A stretch of DNA of 64,000 nucleotides from Sphingomonadales bacterium (GTDB lineage: Bacteria; Pseudomonadota; Alphaproteobacteria; Sphingomonadales; Sphingomonadaceae). This document shows, in pieces, positions 17,040-28,500 of this stretch; positions within the stretch are counted from its first letter, which is position 1; each line of letters begins with the position of its first letter. A model generated the notes under the pieces. That model was not told where the DNA came from. It made no database searches and worked only from the letters and a program-made list of their open reading frames with translations. The translations under genes were made by a program, and so were the position numbers. The stretch lies in the NCBI GenBank assembly GCA_027485735.1, contig JAIXQM010000194.1:94395-158394 (forward strand), given 5' to 3'.

Positions 17040-20000
17040 ATGACCACGGATGCCGAGCTCGGTCGAGAGCATGCGATCGATTATATTAATCACCCGAAGA
17101 CTTTCGACACGATTGGTCCGCGTAGCTACGCTTATGCCGACGCTGCTCTTGACGAGCTCGAGCAACAGCAGCGCAATCATTCCGAACTTCTTGAAATATT
17201 GCTCGATGGAGGCAATCAGGGTGCCCGTCATCTCAATATCGACTCCGTGCAAGGCCTCAGAGAGATTGTCCAGAATGCCGACGATCTCGGTGCGGCGCAT
17301 GTCCGGTTCGGCACACGATTGGTGGAGGGGAAGCGCCAGGTCCTGATAGTCCATGACGGCGCTCCCGTTGATCTCCCACATGTCCTACCGATGATTTACC
17401 CGTTCATGTCCACGAAGCGCGGAAGCGCTTCGCAGAAGGGCAGATTCGGCGTGGGTCTCAAGACCCTCAGCCGGCTGGGCGGAGGGCTGGCCATTCACAG
17501 TGCGCCCTTCCATTTCGCCTCGCGCGCTAACCTTGCAGTGCGCGTTTCCCCTGTTGAGGGAATCGAAGACTTTTACGATCCGGATCGCAGCGAGACCCTG
17601 TTTACGCTGCTTCTCGATGACGATGTCGATGATGGCTTTCTCGCGGAGTGGTTTGAGAACTGGTCGGCGCCCGACCTGCTTTTTCTCGACGCTGTCAGGG
17701 CGATCACCCTTCACGATTTGAATGAGGGAGTCATTTTGTCTTCCGTCGCGGTGTCCGAGAGCAAAGAAACGCGCTCTTTCAACCTCGTGATGCAAAGCGG
17801 GATGGCGCCCACCGTCGAACGCACGTTCGTGGTCCATGGACGAACATGGAAGCGATATGTTGCCGAGGTGACTGTGCCGGCCGACAAGAAGCGGGACGGG
17901 AAAGCAACCGCGGCGACAACGCCGCTTGGCATCGCGATACCGGTCGACGGCGTTGGTGCGGGCAGGCTGCACGTCGCCCTTCCAACTGGTATCAGCACTG
18001 GCGCATGCTTCTCGATCGACGGCCAGTTTGATCCGGCTACATCGCGCGAAGCGCTGGTGAACGACCCCTGGAACCGTTGGCTGGCCGATGTCGCAACCGA
18101 ATTGTCCGGAGCCATAGCAATCCACCTTGCTCATGCCGAATCCCCGCTCGCATGGCTGATCGTTCCGATCACGGCTGCGTCGAACAGCAGCGTAAAATGG
18201 CTCAATGAGAGGCTCGCAACGGGTTGGTCCAAGGCCGTCGAAACCTTCGCCAAGGACCCTTTCCTTTTGGGAGGCAACGAGGCCGGCGCGCTCAACCAAC
18301 TATCCTATTGCGACACCGATGCCGAAGGATTGCTTGAGCCAGCCGACCATCTCGTAGTTGCCGGCAAGGCGATGGTTCCCAACAGCATGCGCGATGCGGG
18401 TGGCCATTGGCGTCTGGTCCTCGACACAATCGGCAAAGCCAAGAAAATTTCGCTCCCCGCCATCCTTGCATGTTGCGGGGATGGGCGCTTCGACAACAAG
18501 CCAGCGGATTGGTTTCTCTCGTTGGCGGCGCGCTGCGTTGCACTGGATTTGGCTGATCTCCTGATCGACTGCCAATGGGTTCCGCTTGCCGAGGGTGGCC
18601 GGGCTTGGGCTCGTGAGCGGGATGCAGCGACCGAACTTCTGTCCGTAGAGATTGCGCGCTCATCATTTGCTGAGAGACACCGCTTGATCAGGCCCGTCCA
18701 CCCCAAGCTGCTCGAGCCATCGAATGAAGGGGTCGCTGACTGGCTGGCCAGCTCCGCAAATTTTGTCACCGATGTGTCCGCGAAGGATATATTGCGTGCC
18801 TTCGCGAGAAGCCGGGCCGACGAACCCATTAATGCGTCGCGCACTGATCTTTGTGACATCCGGGACCTGTTTGCCGAGGTGCCAGAGCGAGAACCGACCG
18901 AGTTAGGGGACATGGTTGGCAGCGCGCTAAAGCTCGAGGCGCAACGTTACGAGCTCGATAATCGCGGGCGCCGCGTGACGGTACCGGGATGGGTATCGCC
19001 CGGTGAAGTCTATCTCCCGGCATCAATTGAAGAGCAGCGTGACGGCTGGTCTAGGGCCGCAGGCGACACACCCGGTCTAGCGTGGGCGCTTGCCGCTTAT
19101 GGCGATGTATTGAAGATTTCGGGTCGCGTTTCGGAGGGACGAAGTGGTCGCCGCCGCGCTGCAAAGCGATTCCTCATGCTGCTCGGCGCCAGCACGACGC
19201 CACGGCTGGAACAGGTGCAAACGCTCGTCAGCTATCGACTCCCTCGCCTCCAGGCAGACGCGCCACGGCAAATGGGCCGGGCACCTAGCAACTTGGTGAA
19301 TGACCATATCTCGCCAGATCTCGAACTGGTCGTGGCCGATATCGTCTCTGGTGCTGAACCTCGGCGCCGCGGCGGCCGGCGCGGCGGAAAGCAGCGCCAA
19401 CAGCTGGCCGACCGAAGCCTGGCCTTGTACCGCTGCCTTGCTCAGGGCTGGTCCCAGCTTGAACCCTTTTCAACGGTATATGCGCGGCGCGAAAGCGGTC
19501 GTGGAAATCCCGTCGAAGTTCCTGCGACCTGGGTAGCGCGCCTCGCGGAAGAGCCCTGGCTCCTGACAAAGACGAACGAGGCCGCCGCGCCGAGCGGGCT
19601 TGCGATCGCGACAAGAGTAACCAGCGCGATGTCGGACGATCCGACGCGGTTTGCAGCCGGGCTTGGCCAAGCCGATGCGGAAGCACCTCTTGCCCGGGCG
19701 CTCGACATGGCCGTCGACCCACCTGCGTCGCAAATCGTCCAGTCGATCGACCGCTACCGCTCGGAATCGTCGCTTGCGGATAGCGGCAACATCCTTCGCC
19801 TATATCGCGCGCTGGCGGGTCACTGTCCTGGCGGCGCTTCCGTGCCGGCGCCGGATAGTCGGGTCGATGACATGACGGTGAGTTCATTACGCGGCCGCTT
19901 CGGCATCAACTCCAAACGCCCTGGGCTCATCGCCGGCTGTGCGACCACCCTTGGCGACGAGGGCTGGTACGCACCGAACGCGGTCTTTTCCGGCAAGGAC

Positions 20001-21554
20001 GTTTTTCACCGCCGCCGTCCCTTCGTCCTGAACGATCGCGAGTTGGCTCCGCTGTGGCATGCCCTCAATATCACGGCGCCAACCGTCGAGGATTGCATTC
20101 GCGAGTTGCAGCAAATCGCCGCCAGCCCCGCAGGACCCGAGCGTGAAAGTGTTCTCATCGACATATACCGCCATCTCGACCGGCTGCTCGACAAGTCCTC
20201 CGCTGTCACCCGCCGCGCTTTGCGCTCGGTTCCACTGCTGTGTGGTGAAAAATGGGCGACGGCGCGGCCGGTCTTCATGTGCAGTTATCCCGGCGTAGCA
20301 CTCGAAAAGGTATTGATCTGGTCACCGCCATGCGCGGTCGGCACCATCCATCGGCTGGTCTCGGCGCTCGAAATTGAAGACCTGCCGATCCGCAGCCAGC
20401 CCGTTTCAGCCTCGGTGGCGACCGACGATGACCTGCAACGCCGCTTTGATGTTGCGTTGCGCATCCTGAAGGCGAACCTCGCGAAAGAGGATGAGCAATC
20501 CTACAAGGCGATGCCCTGGACACAGCTTTTTGGGCTGGCGGTTCAGACCCACGGTCTGGGCAGCCTCATCGTCTCGGCCGAGCCGAAGGGTGTTGTCCCG
20601 GTCGCCTTGGCAGTGAGGGCGCATGCCGACGTGATCGGATTGTCGGTGCACATCGATGACGAATCGGTGCTGGGCCGATTCGAATATGGCGGGCAGGCGA
20701 TTGCATCATTTTCGCAAGCCGACCGCCGCAGAGAGGTTGCGCTGGCTTGGGTGTCCGCTTGGGCCAGCAGCGTCGATGCTGCGACCTTCGACCCGATCAG
20801 CCTGGCAGAAGAGGAGGCCGCCGAGGATGTGGATGCTCTTGCTGCGCATTTTGACCGACTGAAGCAATCAAATGGCCGCCGAAAGATGCCTACGGGCAAA
20901 AAGGGCTCGGGCAACGGCGAAGTTTCCCGCCAGGTGGAGGTCCGCAAACTGAAGGCGGCCACGTCGGAGTTTGTATTCGGACTGGAACTTCGCGACGCGT
21001 CCGAAGGCGCAAAAAAGGGTCCGCAAGTAAAAAAGACCGATCCTTTGAAGAAGGACGCCCCTACGGACAATCCGGGCCGGCGGTCGGAGAAGCAGAAACC
21101 CGCACCGGTTGGTGCGCACCGGCAATATGATTCTCGAGACCTGCAACAGCGTGGCTGGGATCACCTGCTCATGGCAATCGAAGACGGCAAAATGACTGTT
21201 TCCGACTTCCAGGCGCTCCGGGGAATCGGGGCCGATGGCGTGATTGACTGGCGAACTTTTGTCGAGCTGAAGGCGGTAGCGCGCGAGACGCCTGCGCAGG
21301 TCGTCTTCACCGAGAAGGAATTCCTGCGGGCAAAGGAACGGAAGGGCGAATTTCTCCTGGTCGTCGTTTCGGGCCTCGAGGAGGGGTTCGATACCGAGAT
21401 TACAATATACGAAAATCCTTTGCTCAGCCTGCCCTGGACGGTGCGGGGCGCGGTCAGTGTCAACGGCCTAGGCGGTGGCCGCGCTTTGGTTTTACGGGAA
21501 CGACGGGAAGAAGCGTTCGGCGATAATGTCGTGTCGGCTAAGCCCGGCACTTAA
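17040..21554 (+). CDS. GHKL (Hsp90/sacsin-like) ATPase with C-terminal DUF3883
   Basis: A 1504-residue protein. The N-terminal 200 residues form a GHKL ATP-binding domain like that of sacsin and Hsp90: LREIVQNADDLGA (E75, N79), the D-x-G box VHDGAP (106-110), MSTKRGSASQKGRFGVGLK with the glycine lid (134-141). The long middle is unassigned. A lysine- and proline-rich linker (about 1280-1360) leads to a DUF3883 domain (about 1365-1495) with VID...VELKA (D1403, E1409, K1411), a layout close to the PD-(D/E)XK nuclease core. Proteins of this make-up are frequent in defence islands, where a nucleotide-driven clamp coupled to a nuclease-like domain is the usual suggestion. It stands alone, with 430-560 bp free on either side. 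Confidence 0.75.
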   Translation: MTTDAELGREHAIDYINHPKTFDTIGPRSYAYADAALDELEQQQRNHSELLEILLDGGNQGARHLNIDSVQGLREIVQNADDLGAAHVRFGTRLVEGKRQVLIVHDGAPVDLPHVLPMIYPFMSTKRGSASQKGRFGVGLKTLSRLGGGLAIHSAPFHFASRANLAVRVSPVEGIEDFYDPDRSETLFTLLLDDDVDDGFLAEWFENWSAPDLLFLDAVRAITLHDLNEGVILSSVAVSESKETRSFNLVMQSGMAPTVERTFVVHGRTWKRYVAEVTVPADKKRDGKATAATTPLGIAIPVDGVGAGRLHVALPTGISTGACFSIDGQFDPATSREALVNDPWNRWLADVATELSGAIAIHLAHAESPLAWLIVPITAASNSSVKWLNERLATGWSKAVETFAKDPFLLGGNEAGALNQLSYCDTDAEGLLEPADHLVVAGKAMVPNSMRDAGGHWRLVLDTIGKAKKISLPAILACCGDGRFDNKPADWFLSLAARCVALDLADLLIDCQWVPLAEGGRAWARERDAATELLSVEIARSSFAERHRLIRPVHPKLLEPSNEGVADWLASSANFVTDVSAKDILRAFARSRADEPINASRTDLCDIRDLFAEVPEREPTELGDMVGSALKLEAQRYELDNRGRRVTVPGWVSPGEVYLPASIEEQRDGWSRAAGDTPGLAWALAAYGDVLKISGRVSEGRSGRRRAAKRFLMLLGASTTPRLEQVQTLVSYRLPRLQADAPRQMGRAPSNLVNDHISPDLELVVADIVSGAEPRRRGGRRGGKQRQQLADRSLALYRCLAQGWSQLEPFSTVYARRESGRGNPVEVPATWVARLAEEPWLLTKTNEAAAPSGLAIATRVTSAMSDDPTRFAAGLGQADAEAPLARALDMAVDPPASQIVQSIDRYRSESSLADSGNILRLYRALAGHCPGGASVPAPDSRVDDMTVSSLRGRFGINSKRPGLIAGCATTLGDEGWYAPNAVFSGKDVFHRRRPFVLNDRELAPLWHALNITAPTVEDCIRELQQIAASPAGPERESVLIDIYRHLDRLLDKSSAVTRRALRSVPLLCGEKWATARPVFMCSYPGVALEKVLIWSPPCAVGTIHRLVSALEIEDLPIRSQPVSASVATDDDLQRRFDVALRILKANLAKEDEQSYKAMPWTQLFGLAVQTHGLGSLIVSAEPKGVVPVALAVRAHADVIGLSVHIDDESVLGRFEYGGQAIASFSQADRRREVALAWVSAWASSVDAATFDPISLAEEEAAEDVDALAAHFDRLKQSNGRRKMPTGKKGSGNGEVSRQVEVRKLKAATSEFVFGLELRDASEGAKKGPQVKKTDPLKKDAPTDNPGRRSEKQKPAPVGAHRQYDSRDLQQRGWDHLLMAIEDGKMTVSDFQALRGIGADGVIDWRTFVELKAVARETPAQVVFTEKEFLRAKERKGEFLLVVVSGLEEGFDTEITIYENPLLSLPWTVRGAVSVNGLGGGRALVLRERREEAFGDNVVSAKPGT

Positions 21555-22119
21555 CATAGTCATGTCGCTCTTCCGTCAAGAGACCGCATTAGACTAGAAC
21601 GTTATCAGTCTTATGAAGAAGAAATAGCAGACTCTACTCTCACGGCCGCAGCTACAATCTTGGGAGCCTGCGGTATTGGGGCGTAAGCTGTCGTTCAGCG
21701 AACCCATGGGGAATAGCCGCGATCTGCCAGAATCGGTCGTTCGTCATCCGACTGAGCAATGAATGCTTGTGGTGGAATACAGCCTTTCCGCATGTCGGCG
21801 TTCAGGTGGCATGACCGTACAGTTGTTCACGAATGCCGTTAGAGAAGTGTCACGGTTTCCGGTCCTGCGGGGTCGTCGAGTGGGTGCCGTGCCGCGGTGG
21901 CGGGGAGGTGGAGGTCGTCGACATCAATTTCTCCCTTACCGAACCTTTGGGCGGTAGACGCGCGAAAAGCGGAATCAGTAGGATCATTAGACGGAATCCG
22001 GCGTCGCGCGACGATTTCGGCCGATGCCCACGAATAGCTTACGTCTCGGTACTAAGTGGCGAACGTCATTGACCAAACGCACTTTGAATGGAACATGACG
22101 GAAACTTTGGGGGCAGGGC
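21555..22119. other. Intergenic region upstream of the sspFGH operon
   Basis: About 565 bp without a supportable gene. Short frames are present on the plus strand but have no similarity I recognise and no good ribosome sites. The promoter of the sspFGH operon is expected here. Confidence 0.4.
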
Positions 22120-23958
22120 TTGTCGGCGAATCCAACAACAGCGGCATGGGTGCGGTTTCTGCGGAACTACGGGCCGATTCCAACCAACGACAATATGTAC
22201 GACGAATCGATCCAGCGCGCGCTGCATCGCCACAAGATTCGTCCGATCACCTTGCCTGCACCGCTGCGCGACCGCCTCGTTACGATGTTTCAAAGCGATG
22301 CCCCGGTCTCGCACATCATCACCGGCACGGCCGGCGACGGCAAAACCTATCATTGCCGCGAAGTCTGGACCGAACTGGGCGGTGATGTCACTGCATGGAA
22401 CCTAGGCGACAAGATCCAGCGTCTGGTTGTCGGCGACCGCACGCTCGTCATAGTCAAGGATCTTAGCGAATTGCGCGACGATGAGAGCAACGACCTCATT
22501 ATCGCCTTCGCGCGCGACGTCGCCGACCCCGATACGCGGACCTTCTATCTGTTCGCCGCCAACCATGGGCAGCTGCTCGAAAAGCTCAAATCCGCGCCCG
22601 CAACCCCCGAAGTGCTGCGCATTAGTAAGGTCGTCGAGGATCTGCTCGTCACCAGCGCGAGTGTCGACGGCGGCATCGCGCTCGAGCTGACCGACCTAAG
22701 CCGATCGCCTGCCTCCGAGATGGCGATGGCGATCATCGAGGAAGTGACCGGTCATGAGGGGTGGAACGGGTGCGAGGATTGCGGTGCGAGCGGTGATGGC
22801 ACTTGCCCGATCTTCGAGAACCGTCGTCGGCTGATCGGCGATGGTCCTCACGATCCGTTCAAGCGTCGCCTGACCGCGCTGATCGAATTGAGCGAGCGCA
22901 ACGGCGGCCATTTTCCGGTGCGCCAGCTGCTTGCGCTCGTCGCCAATGCCATTCTCGGTCATCCCGAGGCACGCGACGGGCTGATGAGCTGCAATGATGT
23001 GACCAACGTTCAGTCGTCGGGTCATGCGGACCGCGCGTCGATCTACCGCAACATCTTCGGTGAGAATCTCAAACCCAGCAAAGCCGAGAAAACTGAGCTG
23101 TTCAGGAAGCTCAATGCCTTTGGCATCGGCGCCGAAACTAGCAACCGGGTCGACAATCTGCTCGTCTACGGGGCCGACGATCCAGCTTACGCGGCCAGTT
23201 ATGCCGAGCTGATGCTGAACGATCCCGTCTACGGCGCGACGCCGGCCTACACCAACGCCCAGCGCGCCTATCTTGAAGGCGCCGACGACGGTGACCGCGC
23301 CGGCTTCCTTTCGGCCCTTCGGGCTCAGCGCCAGCGACTGTTCTTCACCATGCCCGACGCCAAGGCCGCCGATTATGATCTGTGGGATCTGACTGTCTTT
23401 CGCTACGCCGGCCTCTATCTCGAGGTCGCCGAGAAGATCGCCGCCAAACAGGCTGTACCCCGCGCGGCGCTCAACATGGTGGTGCGTGGGCTCAATCGAA
23501 TCTTCACCGGCATGCTCGTCCAGAACCAGGACGAGCTCGTCCTCGCAACCTCGGGAAGCTATTCGCAATCCAAGCGCAGCCCGCTGCTCGACGAACTAAT
23601 CTCGGTCCCGCGCTCTGGCGGTGAGGAAGTCAGCATCGTCGCCGATAAAAGCGACGGAGCGTTCGGGGTCGCGGTCAGGCTGGTGCGCGGGACCGAAATC
23701 GCGCCGGTGTTCCTGTCGCTGTCCCCGACCCGCTTCGAATTTCTCGGCCGCGTTGCCGAAGGCGCGCTGCCCAGCAGCTTCTCCCTCGAATGCCATGAGG
23801 ATCTGCTGGCATTCAAGGCGCGGTTGCTGCGCGAGACCGAGAACCGCCGCAAGCTCGACGGCGACGAGGAAGCCACTGACGGTGAGCTTGTTCTGCGCTT
23901 CATCGAATTGAATGCGGATGGGCGCGCGCAGGCGCGCCGTGTGATTGTGCGAGTTTGA
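22120..23958 (+). CDS. sspF: SspF/DptF-like P-loop ATPase of phosphorothioate-dependent restriction
   Basis: A 612-residue P-loop ATPase. The Walker A GTAGDGKT is at residues 69-76 and the Walker B-like VIVKDLSELRDDE near 110-122. A cysteine cluster (CEDCGASGDGTC, about 213-224) may bind zinc. The TTG start at 22120 follows a G-rich ribosome site, and the segment after it (FLRNYGPIPTNDNMYDESIQ) reads as conserved protein, which supports this start over the ATG 25 codons later. Order and size match the first gene of DptFGH/SspFGH restriction modules, which act on DNA lacking phosphorothioate. The stop is 2 bp before sspG. The letter assignment follows gene order and is an inference. Confidence 0.7.
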   Translation: MSANPTTAAWVRFLRNYGPIPTNDNMYDESIQRALHRHKIRPITLPAPLRDRLVTMFQSDAPVSHIITGTAGDGKTYHCREVWTELGGDVTAWNLGDKIQRLVVGDRTLVIVKDLSELRDDESNDLIIAFARDVADPDTRTFYLFAANHGQLLEKLKSAPATPEVLRISKVVEDLLVTSASVDGGIALELTDLSRSPASEMAMAIIEEVTGHEGWNGCEDCGASGDGTCPIFENRRRLIGDGPHDPFKRRLTALIELSERNGGHFPVRQLLALVANAILGHPEARDGLMSCNDVTNVQSSGHADRASIYRNIFGENLKPSKAEKTELFRKLNAFGIGAETSNRVDNLLVYGADDPAYAASYAELMLNDPVYGATPAYTNAQRAYLEGADDGDRAGFLSALRAQRQRLFFTMPDAKAADYDLWDLTVFRYAGLYLEVAEKIAAKQAVPRAALNMVVRGLNRIFTGMLVQNQDELVLATSGSYSQSKRSPLLDELISVPRSGGEEVSIVADKSDGAFGVAVRLVRGTEIAPVFLSLSPTRFEFLGRVAEGALPSSFSLECHEDLLAFKARLLRETENRRKLDGDEEATDGELVLRFIELNADGRAQARRVIVRV

Positions 23959-23960
23959 CT

Positions 23961-25502
23961 ATGGAAATCCTCACTCGCCCCACCGAATTCGAGGATCGCG
24001 CTGGCCCTGCCTTCTGGATCGACGAAGCGATATGGGGTCACCGCCTGCACGACGAACAGGCGCCGTGGCTGATCTTCCTTGAGTTCATGACAGTCCTGCT
24101 TGCAGAACATCGCGAGGGCAGGGCGCTCAAGGAGGCCCGTCTCAACAGCCTGTCCTACAAACCCCAGCTGCAGCTGCGCTTGCGCAATCTCGTCTTCAAC
24201 AACCCACATGTCATGACGGTGCAAGCCGAAGCCCGCTCGGACGACGCGGCCTGGAGCAGTTGGCTCGAGAAGATGGCGGAAACCGTCGGCGGCATCGACC
24301 AGCGCGACTTCAGCTATCTGCGCGACCGCTTCGAAAGCTTCAACGATTTTGCCGCCGTGCTGAGTTTCCTCCAGGGGTCCGCGATTGAAGGCACCAGCAA
24401 CAAGCGCTGGAGTTCGAAATTCGTCTTCCCGTTTGGGCCGCACGCGCTTTATGAAGACGTCAATGTGAAGCCGAGCGGCAGCGTCTCGAACGACCGCCGC
24501 TTCTTCGCGCGCTCGGGTGAACTACTCTATCTGATGTTGTGCCGCAGCCAGCATGCCGATGCCCTGCGCGGCCTGCTGGTGACGAAATTCCTCGAAAGCC
24601 CTGCGCCCTATGACAGCATGGCGCGTGCGTTGCAGGGCGAGCGCCAGCTCGCCAAGGCCGAACGCGGCGGCGCCTATCTGCCATGCTCTAGCCACCCAAT
24701 CTTCGACCGGCTCGCGGCCGACTGGCTCGCCATCCTCAACCTGCCCATCCCGGCGCACGATGCGATCCCGCATCTCGTCACCATGACCGGGCTCAACCTT
24801 ATCCTCTATCAGCTCGACCGCGCCCGCGAGCTGCTCGACCGCGCGCCGATCGCTCTGGTTTGCGAGATCGTCTCGCCGCGCAAATCGGTGGTGCGCGATC
24901 TCTCGGCAGACAGCTATCAGCACAACAATATGCTGCCGCAGCAAGCCATCGAGCATTTCGTGCGCCGGGTGACCGCGACCGATGCCTGGACCGAGGCTTT
25001 GGCCTCTGACGATCCGACGCTCAATACGATCGATATCCTCAAGCGCGAATTTGGCTGGCCCGACGGCGACGATGACGAACTGTCGACCGACCCGCAGGAG
25101 TTTGTCGATGCGCTCGTCGATCGCGCGGCCGTCCGCCACAAGCAGCATGTCGGCAAGATCCACATGACCTGGTCGCGCGCGATCGGTCTCGCCTCGCGGC
25201 GTTCGAGCCGGCGCGTACGCTATGCGCCGACCGACCGGCTGCTCAAGACCCTGGTCATCGCCTGTGTCGGCGAGCGGCTCGAGTTCAAAGATTTTCTGGT
25301 TCTGCTCCACGACCGCTACGGCTTCGTCATCGGCGACGCGCAAGCCCGCCCGTTCATCGATGCTGGCACCGCCGATCAGGAAGACTTTTCCGACAACGCG
25401 CACCGCTTGGAAGAGCGGCTCGCCAGTCTCGGTCTCCTGAAGCGCCTGTCCGACAGCTGCGCTTATGTCGAAAACCCATTCCAGCGAGCCCAAGCCGCGT
25501 GA
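23961..25502 (+). CDS. sspG: SspG/DptG-like component of phosphorothioate-dependent restriction
   Basis: A 513-residue protein between the ATPase and the large translocase gene, in the place occupied by DptG/SspG in known modules. ATG 23961 lies 2 bp after the sspF stop. I see no catalytic motif. The sequence is mostly helical with segments rich in charged residues (for example LLDRAPIALVCEIVSPRKS and FGWPDGDDDELS). The stop codon overlaps the GTG start of sspH as GTGA. A structural or adaptor role is the usual idea for this position, and the sequence here neither supports nor contradicts it. Confidence 0.65.
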   Translation: MEILTRPTEFEDRAGPAFWIDEAIWGHRLHDEQAPWLIFLEFMTVLLAEHREGRALKEARLNSLSYKPQLQLRLRNLVFNNPHVMTVQAEARSDDAAWSSWLEKMAETVGGIDQRDFSYLRDRFESFNDFAAVLSFLQGSAIEGTSNKRWSSKFVFPFGPHALYEDVNVKPSGSVSNDRRFFARSGELLYLMLCRSQHADALRGLLVTKFLESPAPYDSMARALQGERQLAKAERGGAYLPCSSHPIFDRLAADWLAILNLPIPAHDAIPHLVTMTGLNLILYQLDRARELLDRAPIALVCEIVSPRKSVVRDLSADSYQHNNMLPQQAIEHFVRRVTATDAWTEALASDDPTLNTIDILKREFGWPDGDDDELSTDPQEFVDALVDRAAVRHKQHVGKIHMTWSRAIGLASRRSSRRVRYAPTDRLLKTLVIACVGERLEFKDFLVLLHDRYGFVIGDAQARPFIDAGTADQEDFSDNAHRLEERLASLGLLKRLSDSCAYVENPFQRAQAA

Positions 25503-28500
25503 CTCCTTCAGATCTGATCGGCGCCGCCGGCGCGACCTCCATTCGCCTGCGTCTGAACACCCTCACGCCCGAGGATGAACTTGCTCGCTATCTGCTCGAC
25601 CGGCTGACCGGCGAGCAAGTCGCCGCCATCACTCGCGCGCTGCTCGCCGACCCGATCACCGCGGGTAAGTTGATGATCGCGCTGCCGCGCGATCTGGTCG
25701 CGCCATTCGGCTTGCCCGAGACGGTCATCACCGACGAGCGTACCGTGCGGGTACGCAATCTGGCGTGCGACCGGCCCGCCATGCTCATCGCCAATACTGA
25801 CGACGATCAGGGCGCCTCGCTGGGTGACGTGACCCTAATTGGCGCCAAGCAGCTGACCGAGGAACCCGATCCGTGGGTCGACGCCGCGGTTGCAGGCCTG
25901 GGCCTTGCCGACAACCAGATCTCCGCGTGGAAGGCGGCATTGCGCGGTCTCAACAGTGCCGAAGACTGGACGCTGCATCAGATCGGCACTTATGTGGCGA
26001 TGGCCCGCGAGCGGATCGAAACCGACGCTGTGCCCGTGGCCGCAGCCCTTGGCTGGGCGCTTCCTGCCCTGCGCCTGCCGCGCGACAGCGGCTATTTCAT
26101 GGGATTGGGCGACAAGGACCGCGAGCAACCGCGCCGCTGGAAGAAGCTGTTCGAAAAGCTCGTCTCGGATCGCAAGCCCTTGCTGGTCAAGCAGCGCCCT
26201 AATCGCCAGATTATCGAAAGCGAGGAGCTGCGCAGCCAATTCGACGAAGTGCGCGACGATATTCCGGCTAAGGTTCACGCAGCTATTGAAGCGTTCATTG
26301 ATACGGCGCCCGGCTGGAGTCCCGAAGCTGAATTTCTGTCCGAATATGAGTGGGAAGGTGAGAGCGTCCTCCAGCTCTTCTCAGGGATCAAGCTGCGCAA
26401 AACTTCGTTCGCCCAGGAAACCATCAATTTTTTCGAGTTCCAGCTGCCCGACCGGCTGAGTACCGCCGACGACGAATATCTAATCGCGCTTAAGGCACGT
26501 TCACTTAAGGAAACCCGCGACGACGATCGCGACTTCTTCGAAGCGCATCGCGACGATCTCGCGCAGGACAAGTCGCTGCGCGTCAAATGGGAACGGTTCA
26601 TTTTCGGCCGGCCGATTGAATGCACCGATTTTCTCGAGGGCCTGCTCCGCGCGATCGAACGCCTGTTCGGGCAAGTCAATTTGCTCGGCGGCTCGCGCAA
26701 GCTTACGATCAGATCCTCGCGCCGCAGCCGCAACCAGTGGCTAGATCTAAATGCTGATGTCGGTCTCGCCTTCGGTTTGCGCTATCGTGGACTGCCGGCG
26801 CTGACCGGCGCATCGGTCGAATGGGATGTCCAGCATCTCTTCGCCTATGAAGAGCTGCTCGACCGGGCCAAAGCGCGCCAGAAGAAATATCGCCGCAACG
26901 AGTCCACCGCGCGCGGTGCGGTGCAGGTCAAGTTCGATATCGCGCTCACCGTCGGCGGCGAACGTGCCACGGTGCAATTGGTGTGGAGCGGACAGCCCGG
27001 CGTCATCGGCTTTGAATTGCCCAAGGACATCGGACGTCTGCTTAAGCGGCCGTTCGTCCGCAGCAATGTCGCGCGCCTGCCGGTTAGTCGCAAAGGCACG
27101 CTGCAATCGGTGTCGCTCGTCGATGTAGGCACCCTCCAGCCAGCCTTCGGGCAGGATGCGGGTACGCTCGTGCCGCGCACCAATGCCGGAGAGGACATCG
27201 CCAAGATCTTCCCCAAGACCTTGAAAGCCGCACGCGACGCCGGGCGGATCGATGCCGCGGGGTTCGTCGCGATCGACGCTGCCTGGACTGCTTTCGCATC
27301 GCTTTACGCCGATGCTTTGTTGGCGCTGCAGAGCTCGGGCTATGCCTCGGCGACCCTGGTTGCGCAGGCCGAAGCCTATGGTGCATTGCTCGTGACGCTC
27401 GGCAACCATGCGATGGGCGATCTCAATCGTCGTGATCTGTGGGAGCCGTTGCTTAGCCTAGGTACTGTGACAGTGGTTGGCGGCGCGCCCTCGGCGATCG
27501 TTGCGCCCTGGCATCCGCTGCGTCTCGCCGCCGGCGCTTCGAAAATGCGCTCGGTCGCTGGCCTCGCCGAGTACCTCCTTTCCGGTGTTGATGTTAATTT
27601 TGGCGATTCGCGGCTGTTCTTTGCCGATCTGCGCGACGAACTCGCGCATCCATTGTTTCCCGAAATCGCGGTCGGTTATGATAACAGCGAAGCCGTGCTT
27701 CTTGCAGAAACCAGCACGGTCAACGATTACAGCCTGCTCGAGCGGCCGGTTCGCGATCCATCCGAGGCGACCACCGATGTCGATCCTGCCGAGGCTGCGC
27801 GGCAGATCCGGTCCCTGATCGAACGCTATCTCGACCTTCAGCCGCACGAGCGCTCGAACCTCAGCATCATGCTCTACAATTGCGATGCCGCCGGACTACC
27901 GCTGGCAACTGTCAATGCGCTGGGTTCAGTGCAGGACCAGGACGAAGTCCATTGCAATGTGCTGGTCCGCCACCGCGATCGTTCGCGGCTGTCGCGTGTC
28001 TATACCGAATTGCTCGAGCGCTCCGAAGGCGATCCCGACGCTGTCGTTGTCAGCGAAACCTCTCGCAATTTCATGTCCAAGCTGCGCATCGGGGTCATGC
28101 TCGACAGCGGCACCAATGGGACTGGCAGCACGCGCGAAATCGACGTCGCCTTCCTCCACGATGTTGTCTCCCGCCAGGCGCGCGAGCAATGGTTTCCGGT
28201 GCCCGCGGTCAGTGACAATCCGCGACTGCTCGAGCATGTCCCGGCGCGCTGGTCCTATCGCCGGGTAACCTCGGAAGACGAGTTGAAAGCGACTAGCTAT
28301 CTGACCTGTCCGCGCCAGCCTGCCGCCGGTTGGGCCTATGTCGATGCTGTTGCCAACATCGTGCGCCGCCAATCGCATGGGACCGACGAACATTATCTGC
28401 CGGCTCGTCAGATCTCGTTCCAGGATGGCGGATTGAAGGCGATGTTCGAGGAAGTCCACGGCCTCGCTGAATGGGTCGCGACTTATGACGACTTGCTCGA

